Position numbers and translations under genes: made by a program. Source: Flexithrix dorotheae DSM 6795 (lineage in GTDB: Bacteria; Bacteroidota; Bacteroidia; Cytophagales; Flammeovirgaceae). From it: 64,000 nt of DNA. The stretch's first letter is position 1, and the number at the start of each line of letters is the position of its first letter. The notes beneath the pieces are model-generated. The model was not told the origin of the DNA and ran no database searches. It saw only the letters and a list, made by a program, of their open reading frames with translations. The DNA is taken from NCBI RefSeq assembly GCF_000379765.1, contig NZ_KB903498.1, positions 128,778 to 192,777 on the forward strand, given 5' to 3'. Shown one piece after another: positions 8,503 through 16,044 of the stretch.

Positions 8503-10836
8503 CTATACAACGGTTTGATCATCCTTTGCCAGAAAGGCTGCTTTCATTTCTGCCGATGCAGCTACCATTTCCTCCAAAGCTTTCTTAGTTTCTTCCCAAT
8601 GCCTGGTTTTTAAACCACAATCCGGATTAACCCAGAGGTTTTCAGCAGGAATAACTTTGGCAGCTTTCTTCAAAAGTTCAACCATTTCTTTTTTGGATGG
8701 AACTCTTGGAGAATGAATATCATAAACACCAGGTCCAATTTCGTTTGGATAATTGAATTCTGCAAAAGCATCCAGCAATTCCATCTGCGATCTTGAACAT
8801 TCAATAGTAATCACATCTGCATCCATTGCGGCAATGTGATTTATGATATCATTAAATTCAGAATAACACATGTGAGTGTGAATCTGAGTAGCATCTTTTA
8901 CTCCAGACGAGGCTAACCGGAAAGCGTTAATAGCCCATTTCAGATAGTTTTCCCGATCAGCTTTACGAAGTGGCAAGCCCTCCCGTATAGCCGGTTCATC
9001 TATCTGGATGATTTGAATCCCCGCCTGTTCCAAATCGCTTACTTCATCCCGGATGGCCAGCGCAATCTGATTACATGTCTGAGACCTGGGTTGGTCGTTT
9101 CGCACAAAGGACCATTGCAAAATGGTCACAGGTCCGGTAAGCATACCTTTTACATATTGCTGAGTTAATGACTGGGCAAATGAGGACCATTCAACTGTCA
9201 TTGGCGATAAGCGCTCTATATCCCCATAGATAATTGGAGGTTTTACACATCGGCTTCCATAGCTTTGTACCCAGCCATTTTTGGTAAAAGCAAATCCTTT
9301 CAACTGCTCACCAAAATATTCAACCATATCATTTCGCTCAAATTCTCCATGTACAAGGACATCAATCCCTATTTCTTCCTGCCAGCGAATACTTTCCTCT
9401 GTTTCTTTTTTCAGTTTTGCTTCATATTCCGTTGCGGTCAACTCCCCTTTTTTAAATTTTGCCCTCCAACTTCTAACTTCGGGGGTTTGGGGGAATGAGC
9501 CAATAGTGGTTGTTGGAAAAATGGGAAGCTGCAGGGAGTTTTGTTGCTTAATTTTTCTTACAGGGAAAGTATTTTCTCTTTTGGCCATCGAATCGGTAAT
9601 TGCATTCATTCGCTTAATTACCTTATCATTATGGATCAAAAGAGATTTTTTCCTATTTTCTATGGCGCCCTTATTTTCGAGGTATTGGGTTGATAGTTTT
9701 CCAGAGACGTTTTCAGTTGCCAGTTTTTTTAAGATGACTACCTCATCCAATTTTTGTTTTGCGAAAGCCAGCCAGTTTTTAATCTCCTTGCTAAGATTTT
9801 TTTCATTGGTTTCTAAATCCAAATCACATGGTGAATGAAGCAGAGAACAGGAAGGCGCAACCATTACACTTGCTTCACCCAGTTTTTCAGTGGCCTTATT
9901 GATAAATTGCAATGACTTCTGAAAATCATTTTTCCAGATATTTCTGCCATCGACTACTCCCAAAGATAGCGTCATATTTTCTGGTAAAGCACTCAGGGTT
10001 TCCTCCAACTGTTCAGGGCACCTTACCAAATCTATATGTAAGGCACATACCGGAAGTGATGTGGCCAGCTGAAGGTTATCTCTCAGACTTTCAAAGTAAG
10101 TGGTAATTATCGTTTTAAGAGAAGGAAATTTCTTCTTAATTTCGTAATAGGCTGCTTTGAAAGCTTGTTGAGCTTTCTCCCCAAGATCCATCGCTAAAAA
10201 TGGTTCATCGAATTGTATCCATTCTACCCCATATTTGCTTAGTTTATCCAGGATATCAATATAAACTGGTAGAAGATTTTTGATTAAATCCAGTTTATCA
10301 AACCCTTCCTCTTTTTCTTTACCCAAGAGCAGATAAGATACAGGACCAAGAATTACGGGTTTGGCCTTTATTCCCTGTTGTTTAGCATCGGCAAACTCAT
10401 CGATAATTTTGGTTGAAAATAATTTGAATGATTGGTTTTTATTGAACTCTGGAACAATATAATGATAATTGGTATCAAACCATTTGGTCATTTCCATGGC
10501 GGTAATATCCAACCCTTCTTTTTGGTATCCTCTTGCCATGGCAAAGTACAAATCCAATTCCTCCTTACCATGATTTTCAAGAATTTGATGGTAACGTTGA
10601 GGAATTGCTCCAACCATCAGTGACATATCCAGTACCTGATCATAATAAGAAAAATCGTTGACAGGAATAAGATCAATTCCGGCATCCTGCTGTAATTTCC
10701 AGTTTTGAAGACAGATTTCCCTCCCTTTCAGTTTAAGTTCTGCCAATGAAATTTTGCCTGACCAATAATTCTCGCAGGCCTTTTTGAGTTCCCTTTTGCT
10801 ACCAATCCGCGGATAGCCAAGATTATGCGTTTGCAT
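8503..10836 (-). CDS. metE: Cobalamin-independent methionine synthase
   Basis: 5-methyltetrahydropteroyltriglutamate-homocysteine methyltransferase, the B12-independent last step of methionine synthesis. The 777-residue product has both (beta/alpha)8 barrels: an N-terminal half beginning HNLGYPRIGSKRELKKACE and a catalytic C-terminal half beginning PTTTIGSFPQTPEVRSWRA. The zinc ligands are all present: His655 and Cys657 in HTHMCYSEF, Glu679 in TIECSRS, Cys740 in NPDCGLKTR, with the same spacing as in the E. coli enzyme. The gene is preceded by a cobalamin riboswitch at 11028-11200, which explains its likely control: it is made when B12 is scarce. That implies a B12-dependent enzyme (MetH) elsewhere in the genome. 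Confidence 0.98.
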   Translation of the reverse strand: MQTHNLGYPRIGSKRELKKACENYWSGKISLAELKLKGREICLQNWKLQQDAGIDLIPVNDFSYYDQVLDMSLMVGAIPQRYHQILENHGKEELDLYFAMARGYQKEGLDITAMEMTKWFDTNYHYIVPEFNKNQSFKLFSTKIIDEFADAKQQGIKAKPVILGPVSYLLLGKEKEEGFDKLDLIKNLLPVYIDILDKLSKYGVEWIQFDEPFLAMDLGEKAQQAFKAAYYEIKKKFPSLKTIITTYFESLRDNLQLATSLPVCALHIDLVRCPEQLEETLSALPENMTLSLGVVDGRNIWKNDFQKSLQFINKATEKLGEASVMVAPSCSLLHSPCDLDLETNEKNLSKEIKNWLAFAKQKLDEVVILKKLATENVSGKLSTQYLENKGAIENRKKSLLIHNDKVIKRMNAITDSMAKRENTFPVRKIKQQNSLQLPIFPTTTIGSFPQTPEVRSWRAKFKKGELTATEYEAKLKKETEESIRWQEEIGIDVLVHGEFERNDMVEYFGEQLKGFAFTKNGWVQSYGSRCVKPPIIYGDIERLSPMTVEWSSFAQSLTQQYVKGMLTGPVTILQWSFVRNDQPRSQTCNQIALAIRDEVSDLEQAGIQIIQIDEPAIREGLPLRKADRENYLKWAINAFRLASSGVKDATQIHTHMCYSEFNDIINHIAAMDADVITIECSRSQMELLDAFAEFNYPNEIGPGVYDIHSPRVPSKKEMVELLKKAAKVIPAENLWVNPDCGLKTRHWEETKKALEEMVAASAEMKAAFLAKDDQTVV

Positions 10837-11027
10837 TTTCTTTTAACTTTTAAATGATTGAAAATAATTTAAAAGCTCTTAGAAGACTTCGCAATGCTCT
10901 GCAAGAAGGAATGTTTAGGAAAAGAAGCGTACCAAAAAAGCTATATACCTGTTTTGCTCAAAAAGGCTTATATTTTTTTGTACATCATACCAGACATAAA
11001 GCTTTATTCCGCGAAAGCATTGTCAAT

Positions 11028-11200
11028 TCGGAACAGGCAGGTCTCCTGACTTATAACAGTTTTTATCGTCCTTCCCGCCATCGGCAGTGGACATTATTCT
11101 GATAAAAACCTTTAAACGTTACTTACAGTTGCGCGACAGTTCGTGATTTTCACACGATTCCCTTTTCATACACAGCTAAGTATAACCTTTTCCGGTTGAT
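11028..11200 (-). promoter_or_regulatory. Cobalamin riboswitch upstream of metE
   Basis: On the minus strand the region reads AAAAGGGAAT, then CGTGTGAAAATCACG, then TGTCGCGCAACTGTAAG, then after a variable arm AAGTCAGGAGACCTGCC. These are the conserved blocks of the B12-sensing aptamer in the right order, including the GCAACTGTAA element and the B12 box. It lies about 190 bases upstream of the metE ATG. In this family ligand binding lowers expression of the downstream gene. The expression platform is not obvious: there is no T-run terminator before metE, so control may be of translation initiation. The remainder of 10837-11407 shows no gene; the plus-strand reading frame at 10854-11102 overlaps the riboswitch and is not coding. 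Confidence 0.95.
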
Positions 11201-11224
11201 GAAGAAACAAAGAACTTGTTGCGG

Positions 11225-11257
11225 TAAAAGTACTTAAACTTTAAGTTAATTTTGCAA
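11225..11257 (-). promoter_or_regulatory. Candidate promoter of the metE riboswitch transcript
   Basis: On the minus strand TTG (11257-11255), a 22-base spacer and TACTTTTA (11232-11225) approximate the Bacteroidota promoter TTTG/TAnnTTTG with one mismatch in the -7 element. The spacer is slightly long. It would place the transcript start about 20 bases before the riboswitch. Confidence 0.4.
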
Positions 11258-11407
11258 TGATGATCAACTTTTATTTTTAAACCACATCAATTTAAGTGTT
11301 CTTCCAATCCAACTTTAGAATAAATAGACATACCAGAGACTGAAATGTACACGATGTTGTAAGCTTTGTAACAAGGATTATTATTTTTCTTTGTCCTAAA
11401 ACTACCT

Positions 11408-13045
11408 CTACTGAACAGGCGCGTTAATTTTTTGCCTTTTTGAAAGGGGTTTTGCTTTTGTTCTACTTTTTTCCTGTACGCTTCTTTTTAGGTTGATGGC
11501 AATAGTGAACGTAAGTATTGAAACTATCAACCAAAATACATCTATGAATAAAATATCATATTGTTGTTTTGAATAGGTAATCCATATCCAGTTGCCGGAG
11601 ATAATTCCATTGGCAATGGGGATCAGCAAACCAAATACAGCTCCTATAATCAGACAATATTTGTTAGTGAAAAAATTGTCTCGTTTAGCAGAAAAAAGGA
11701 TAATAAAAACTAACCAGGAATAAAAGAAAATATGGTAGATTGATGTCATGCGGGATGCATCAAATTCATGAATAAAGGTTTTTACAGCTAAGAAGGTGAA
11801 AGCGGTTGTGGGAAACATACTTAGGCACATTGCCAGATAAATCCATCCCACCCACCTGTTAAACTTACGCTTTTTCTCTTCCACATTCCTTTTGTCTCTG
11901 GCCACCAACCAGATCAATACACCAGAAATAATAACAAAACAGGAGGCTATTCCTAAAATAAAATATATTATTCTTAATCCTGCTCCACCGAAGTCCCCAA
12001 AATGTAATCTATACAAAAGTCCTGATGCCCCGTCTATGTAAGAGGTATTTTCAAACGGATTTTTTTCATCGATTATCTCTCCGCTTTTGGCATTAAAAAC
12101 CAACTCTCCTTCTCCAATAAACCTGCTGGTATATTCCGGATGTCCACTTATTTCGATGTGCATATTGGCATCACCGTAGTTATAAATTTTTACAGTTTTT
12201 ATGTAGAAGTTTGACCATTTTGATGTGGTGACTTCGACAAAACTGTTAATATCCACTTCATTTTCAAGGTTGGCCATTGCCATAGGAAATTCTTTTTGAC
12301 CAAAACCCATATCATCATACATTTTCTTTGAGTCGCCTTCGTAAAGGAAAGACAAAACAGGAGGAGACATCACAGTAGTACTGATAATAAGAAATACGCC
12401 AGTTACTGCATAAACAAATTGATAGGGGAGACCTAAAATACCTAAAGCTGTATGTGCATCCGTCCAAACATTTTTCAAACTTGCTTTTGGTCTAAAAACA
12501 TAAAAATTTGAAATGATTTTTTTCCAATGTACTAACACTCCAGTAATTACAGCAAAAAGAAAAAAGAAGGAAACTATTCCAGCTATTAAATAACCTGATC
12601 TTCCATATAGATTGAGCTGTGCTAAAAAATGTAACCGATATAAAAACTCACCTATGGAGTAGTTACTGGCATAATTATATGTTTTATAGTCATCAATATT
12701 CATATAAAAGAAATTCCCTCTTCTTCCTTTCTTTTTTTCTTTTGATGCGTTTTTAGGGGCGGAAAGATTAACAGACAATCTTCTATTTTCCAGAAATCTC
12801 GTAAAAGATATATCTCTGCCGTATAACTCATGCCTGTGGTTAAGGGTATCCAACATCACATTGAGATCGAGCTTTGGAATGCTACTTTCCATTACAGGTT
12901 CGTTTCTTTCCCAGCTAATTATTTCATCTCTAAAAAAGGAAAATGACCCGGCAAAAAATATCACATAAAGTATCGCACTAATTATAATCCCACTCACCGT
13001 ATGAGTGTGGAATAATATATTGTAAACTCTATTACTCATCTTCAT
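11408..13045 (-). CDS. PepSY-associated transmembrane protein (XusC-type siderophore/iron reductase)
   Basis: Inner-membrane PepSY_TM protein of 545 residues, the family that includes periplasm-facing reductases releasing iron from imported siderophores (for example XusC and FsrB-like proteins). The first helix region is HTHTVSGIIISAILYVIFFA; later helices include GYLIAGIVSFFFLFAVITGV with HWKK, DAHTALGILGLPYQFVYAVT, and LRIIYFILGIASCFVIISGV. Conserved His residues (HTHT, YRLHF, DAHTALG, LLYRLHFGD) fit a heme- or metal-binding role. Three additional C-terminal helices follow. The start overlaps the stop of the upstream 100-residue gene by four bases, implying coupled translation. It is the last gene of a four-gene operon opposite the xusA/xusB-like pair, so an iron-reduction role is a good inference. 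Confidence 0.85.
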   Translation of the reverse strand: MKMSNRVYNILFHTHTVSGIIISAILYVIFFAGSFSFFRDEIISWERNEPVMESSIPKLDLNVMLDTLNHRHELYGRDISFTRFLENRRLSVNLSAPKNASKEKKKGRRGNFFYMNIDDYKTYNYASNYSIGEFLYRLHFLAQLNLYGRSGYLIAGIVSFFFLFAVITGVLVHWKKIISNFYVFRPKASLKNVWTDAHTALGILGLPYQFVYAVTGVFLIISTTVMSPPVLSFLYEGDSKKMYDDMGFGQKEFPMAMANLENEVDINSFVEVTTSKWSNFYIKTVKIYNYGDANMHIEISGHPEYTSRFIGEGELVFNAKSGEIIDEKNPFENTSYIDGASGLLYRLHFGDFGGAGLRIIYFILGIASCFVIISGVLIWLVARDKRNVEEKKRKFNRWVGWIYLAMCLSMFPTTAFTFLAVKTFIHEFDASRMTSIYHIFFYSWLVFIILFSAKRDNFFTNKYCLIIGAVFGLLIPIANGIISGNWIWITYSKQQYDILFIDVFWLIVSILTFTIAINLKRSVQEKSRTKAKPLSKRQKINAPVQ

Positions 13046-13344
13046 AATGGGAGCGGATTATAGATTTTTTCGAAATAGGAAATTATTGAAAAAAAGAATG
13101 TAATGAGGAGATAAATGCCCCAAACTTTCCAGCCATTTTTTGCAAGGAAAGCGACAATTAACAGCGTTACCCAAACGATAAACCCTCCAAACCTAAGTGT
13201 AAAAATGACATTGGCATGATGGGACCAAAAAGCCAGTGCCAGGTGAAGTGAAATGGTTACCAGGTAACCCCCTAATAAACCAGCAGAGATTTTAGCAAAT
13301 CGTTGGCTAAAAGATTTGGTTAAGTATTTTTTATTTGCAGGCAT
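13042..13344 (-). CDS. DUF3649-like small membrane protein of iron-uptake cluster
   Basis: A 100-residue membrane protein with about three helices. The N-terminal pattern SQRFAKISAGLLGGYLVTIS followed by LHLALAFW, and later FGGFIVWVTLLIVAFLAKNG then WKVWG, resembles DUF3649, an iron-uptake-associated family usually encoded beside a PepSY protein and a DUF3325 protein. Its role there is unknown; it may be an accessory subunit of the PepSY reductase. It overlaps the PepSY gene by four bases and follows the 108-residue gene by five bases, so all belong to one operon. The assignment rests on pattern and context. Confidence 0.65.
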   Translation of the reverse strand: MPANKKYLTKSFSQRFAKISAGLLGGYLVTISLHLALAFWSHHANVIFTLRFGGFIVWVTLLIVAFLAKNGWKVWGIYLLITFFFSIISYFEKIYNPLPL

Positions 13345-13349
13345 TTTAA

Positions 13350-13676
13350 TTAAATAATTTCCAAGAGTATAGAGAGCAAAAAGACAACTATGGCAATTCT
13401 AAAGTTGATATAATGAAGAGGAGCCAGCAATATTATCAGGCTCCCGACTGTCATAAGTGTTACTGAAAAAGCAAATATTCCGGACCCAAAACCAAAATAT
13501 ATAATACTTAAAACCAAGGCTGCAATAAACAAGATATTACCTACCCATTTACTGTACAAATGATGGTTTTGTACCCAAACAAGGAGTTTCCCGGAACGAT
13601 TGAGTTCTGCTTTTTTGGAAGTATTGTAAAAAACATAAAACCCAAAAAAAGTAATAAAGAAAATTATAGTAACCAT
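13350..13676 (-). CDS. DUF3325-like small membrane protein of iron-uptake cluster
   Basis: A 108-residue membrane protein with an N-terminal helix (VTIIFFITFFGFYVFYN), a charged hinge KKAELNRSGKLLVWVQNHHL, and two further helices. The order, in which a helix, an Arg/His-rich hinge and a helix pair are encoded next to DUF3649 and PepSY genes, matches DUF3325, though the sequence is divergent. The function of that family is unknown. It lies 28 bases after the DUF4198 gene. If it is not DUF3325, it is still best described as a small membrane component of the siderophore-processing operon. Confidence 0.55.
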   Translation of the reverse strand: MVTIIFFITFFGFYVFYNTSKKAELNRSGKLLVWVQNHHLYSKWVGNILFIAALVLSIIYFGFGSGIFAFSVTLMTVGSLIILLAPLHYINFRIAIVVFLLSILLEII

Positions 13677-13704
13677 GGAATAAGTTTGCTATAAAGCTAT
13701 TAGT

Positions 13705-14424
13705 TTAAATATTCAGTTTTTGAGTGGCACATCTCCACATAGACTTGTAAGCAGTCGTTTTAGTCTTTCCTGCTTCGTCTTTATTGTAGGTAGTAGCCTC
13801 AATAAAGTAAGTACCTGTCTCATCGAAATTAATTTTCAATTCACCATTACTGTCACTTTTCAGCTCTTGTTTCTCACCAGAGGGTAAAAAGAGGGTTACT
13901 TTTACATTTCCTTTGATATTCCCATTCAGATAAGTTTTGAATATTTTGTTTGTTTGATGCTCCATAGAAGAAGCTTCTTCTATTAATGCCAATCCATTAG
14001 TTTTGGAAACTACTGGTGTGGAAGTATGCTTACCTATAAGTACTTGTGCATAAGCATTAAATTGATAGGCTGTGCCTTCACCCGGATCTTTAGCGGTATG
14101 ATTGATTTCTAACCGATATATGCCTTCTTTTTTAGGTTTAAATTTAGCGGTAAAATGATCCACATTAGCCTTTGTTTTAAGTTGAGTTCTTTTGCCATTG
14201 GGTGATACAAGCCATAATGCAAATTCAGGCACATCCGAATACCAATCGCTGATCTGTTCATTTTTTCTGTCCTCGAACTCGCTATAATAAATTTTCACCT
14301 GATGTTCAGTTCCTATTTTTCCTGAAACTTCGGTGTCTATGTAGAGTGCATGAGCCAGCGCATTTGCTACAGTAACTATGGAAAAGAATAAAAATAAATA
14401 GATTTGTTTGAAGTTGTTTTTCAT
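13705..14424 (-). CDS. DUF4198-type periplasmic metal-uptake protein
   Basis: Secreted protein of 239 residues with a signal peptide ending at NALAHA and an N-terminal Ig-like DUF4198 domain. The mature protein begins ALYIDTEVSGKIGTEHQVKI, placing a His right after the cleavage region as in NikK/NikM-like and DUF4198 proteins. A DUF4198-type extracellular fold is seen in KEGIYRLEINHTAKDPGEG, and a second beta domain covers about 150-225 (KGNVKVTLFLPSGEKQELKS). The family is linked to nickel, cobalt and iron import as an extracytoplasmic accessory. Here it heads the PepSY operon. It is preceded by a 350-base leader whose promoter region contains Fur-type palindromes. Confidence 0.75.
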   Translation of the reverse strand: MKNNFKQIYLFLFFSIVTVANALAHALYIDTEVSGKIGTEHQVKIYYSEFEDRKNEQISDWYSDVPEFALWLVSPNGKRTQLKTKANVDHFTAKFKPKKEGIYRLEINHTAKDPGEGTAYQFNAYAQVLIGKHTSTPVVSKTNGLALIEEASSMEHQTNKIFKTYLNGNIKGNVKVTLFLPSGEKQELKSDSNGELKINFDETGTYFIEATTYNKDEAGKTKTTAYKSMWRCATQKLNI

Positions 14425-14499
14425 GATTTTTAGTCCTTTGATTAAGAAAATTAAGTTTGTTTATATATTATGAACATACCGGATTAAACTATTTTCAAT

Positions 14500-14620
14500 A
14501 GATAATACGGTCTTCATTAGGCAAATTAAACCTGTAATCTTGCGCCTGCAATACTAATTGTATACACTGTTATTAAGCACTGCTTTCTCACTGCTCTCAC
14601 ACCAAGTTTCCTTTGTATAG
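14500..14620 (-). ncRNA. Candidate structured leader RNA, weakly cobalamin-riboswitch-like
   Basis: Between the promoter at 14782-14812 and the DUF4198 start at 14424 the transcript would have about 350 untranslated bases. On the minus strand this stretch reads CAAAGGAAACTTGGTGTGAG, then GCAGTGAGAAAGCAGTGC, and ends GCCTAATGAAGACCG. The order (AAAGGnAA, GGTGTGA, paired GCAGT repeats, then TGAAGACC) recalls the cobalamin aptamer blocks of 11028-11200, but the GCAACTGTAA core is not intact. It may be a diverged or decayed B12-type element or a different RNA. Only a covariance-model search would decide. Confidence 0.3.
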
Positions 14621-14753
14621 AGGATGTTAATGAGCCACAAATTAAGTATAAGTCACTGCTGCTACTTTATGAGCAAAGAGTTTGACTATGTCAAATTCCA
14701 ATTCAACAGAATCAACTTTACAGACAATTGGCATCGAAAAATTATAAGGCTAT

Positions 14754-14776
14754 CTGTTTATAATCATTCTAAATAA
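14754..14776. promoter_or_regulatory. Fur-type box A
   Basis: A 23-base site whose right half ATTCTAAATAA is identical to that of the box at 14814, while the left half matches the pattern at 8 of 11 positions. It lies just downstream of the -7 element of the DUF4198-PepSY operon promoter, where a repressor would block initiation. Assignment to Fur is by similarity of the repeated TTAGA/TCTAA core and by iron context. Confidence 0.5.
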
Positions 14777-14781
14777 CAGCA

Positions 14782-14812
14782 CAAACATAATAGGTGTAAA
14801 TTATTAAAACAA
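14782..14812 (-). promoter_or_regulatory. Promoter of the DUF4198-PepSY operon
   Basis: On the minus strand TTG (14812-14810), a 20-base spacer and TATGTTTG (14789-14782), an exact match to the Bacteroidota -7 consensus TAnnTTTG. It is bracketed by two Fur-type palindromes at 14754-14776 and 14814-14836. Confidence 0.6.
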
Positions 14813-14813
14813 T

Positions 14814-14836
14814 TTATTTTGAATAATTCTAAATAA
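14814..14836. promoter_or_regulatory. Fur-type box B
   Basis: A 23-base palindrome with centre at 14825; ten of eleven base pairs are symmetric (TTATTT-t-GAAT and ATTC-t-AAATAA around a central A). It directly abuts the -33 element of the DUF4198-PepSY promoter. Symmetry and position make it a convincing operator; Fur as the regulator is inferred. Confidence 0.6.
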
Positions 14837-15032
14837 TATTTTTTCAAATAGATCTTTCCACAAATTCAATTGATTTGTGAAATTGTTTAAATCTAGAAAG
14901 TCAATTTTTTGCTATTATTTCTTAGTAGAGATGAATTACATTGCTATTGCTAGCATTGATTTAATCACTAATTCAGATTCTTGTAGAGTGACATAATGAA
15001 TACTTTTTGGGGCTATTATTTGCTTACTATGG

Positions 15033-15233
15033 CTAGATAAATTCAATATGATCAGTTTTTTTTAAATTAGAATACAACCGAGAAAATTGCACGGAACCAA
15101 ATCCTAAAAGGGTAAATTTCAACAGTAACCTCTTTAACCATTTTCCTATTCTAATTATCCTTTTTTTCATGACTAGAATTGCATCCCTTTTTTTGAAAAT
15201 TGCTGTGGATATTATTCCATTTCTATTCAGCAA
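15033..15233 (-). other. Gene-free stretch of the DUF4198/xusA intergenic region
   Basis: The 1.6 kb between the divergent operons (14425-16044) is very AT-rich. A 66-codon reading frame here has no recognisable family, no neighbouring ribosome-binding sequence and a composition expected by chance in AT-rich DNA, so I do not call it a gene. The regulatory elements I can support in the region are listed separately. Confidence 0.4.
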
Positions 15234-15579
15234 ATCTTCATGGCAACTTATTTTATTTCACTTAAACTTTTCACGCTTTTCAAAAGCTATTACAATACTT
15301 GAAAAAGCAGGGGAGAAAATTGAATTTTTATAATTTAATTAGAAAATAATCAGATTACAATTACATATATATCTGAAATATAAATAGCTTATTATCAAGT
15401 AGTTAATTAAAATTTTACCTATGCTTTAAAATTATATTTTTATTATCTTTCGACTATTTTGATGCCCAAATTTCTTGAAGCAAATACCATCACTAGTGCT
15501 AGTTATTTTCCTACTTATTGCTAGGGTTTTTTAAATGGAACTGTTGTTTTTTAGTATTGCCCTTTTTACCTTCGCTCCA

Positions 15580-15604
15580 GTTATTTAGAATTGTTATAAA
15601 TAAC
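15580..15604. promoter_or_regulatory. Fur-type box C, xusA side
   Basis: A 25-base palindrome centred on 15592: GTTATTTA-g-AA on the left and TT-a-TAAATAAC on the right, ten of twelve pairs symmetric. It shares the TTATTTAGAAT half-site with the boxes near 14754-14836. It lies 440 bases before the xusA-like start, so a long leader would follow. No clean TAnnTTTG element is visible beside it. Confidence 0.5.
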
Positions 15605-15672
15605 AAAGATTAATCAATTCAATATCTTTCAGAATGCTTAACAGCCATTTTTCAAAATAAAATTTAATTTAA

Positions 15673-15730
15673 GGTCTGTTTCTAGCATGAAAAGACCTCT
15701 GAAACCGTACTAGGTGCGGTTTCAAGAGGC
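15673..15730 (+). other. Two mutually exclusive hairpins in the xusA leader
   Basis: AGGTCT (15673-15678) can pair with AGACCT (15694-15699). Alternatively CCTCTGAAACCG (15697-15708) pairs with CGGTTTC-A-AGAGG (15718-15730) around a nine-base loop. The two stems share bases 15697-15699, so they cannot form together. No T-run follows on the plus strand. It may be an RNA switch or processing site; no known family is recognised. Confidence 0.4.
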
Positions 15731-15930
15731 ACAAATACTTATAATTGAATTTATATATTACCAGAAAATACAAACTTTAAATTACGTTTATCATGCTTGT
15801 TTAGAATTAGGTGGAGCAAAAATCCACAATTAGCCTATCTCGAATTACTTAGATTGATATATCATCCAACTTGGGGATTCAGAGATAAAAATTAGATTTT
15901 ACGCATTATATAACAATATACAAACGTACG

Positions 15931-15973
15931 GTACCTACGAGTTAAACACCAGAAATGTACCTGGAAAGTTAAC
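15931..15973 (+). repeat. Imperfect direct repeat before the xusA-like gene
   Basis: GTACCTACGAGTTAAAC (15931-15947) and GTACCTGGAAAGTTAAC (15957-15973) are imperfect copies with a 26-base period, 72 bases before the start codon. Direct repeats of this kind often bind AraC-type activators; no protein can be named. Confidence 0.45.
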
Positions 15974-16044
15974 GTCCTTACCAAAAGGAATGCGACCTGA
16001 TTATTCCATAAGCCAAAAAGAGAATTTAACTGAACACAACAAAT

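Noticed and set aside
9281-9838. Plus-strand 185-codon frame
   Set aside because: Entirely antisense to metE; no family features, explained as a shadow of the metE codon pattern.
10854-11102. Plus-strand 82-codon frame upstream of metE
   Set aside because: It runs antisense through the cobalamin riboswitch and resembles no family; the RNA element explains the conservation.
14500-14620. tRNA-like fragment (GCGCAAGATTACAGGTTTAATT on the minus strand)
   Set aside because: It recalls a T-arm, but the arm does not pair and no cloverleaf can be drawn.
14642-14734. Minus-strand 30-codon frame in the DUF4198 leader (MPIVCKVDSVELEF...)
   Set aside because: It reads well as protein and could be a leader peptide, but nothing beyond its composition supports it; kept only as a possibility inside the long leader.
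15033-15233. Minus-strand 66-codon frame in the DUF4198/xusA intergenic region
   Set aside because: AT-rich region, no family, no supporting start signal; expected by chance.
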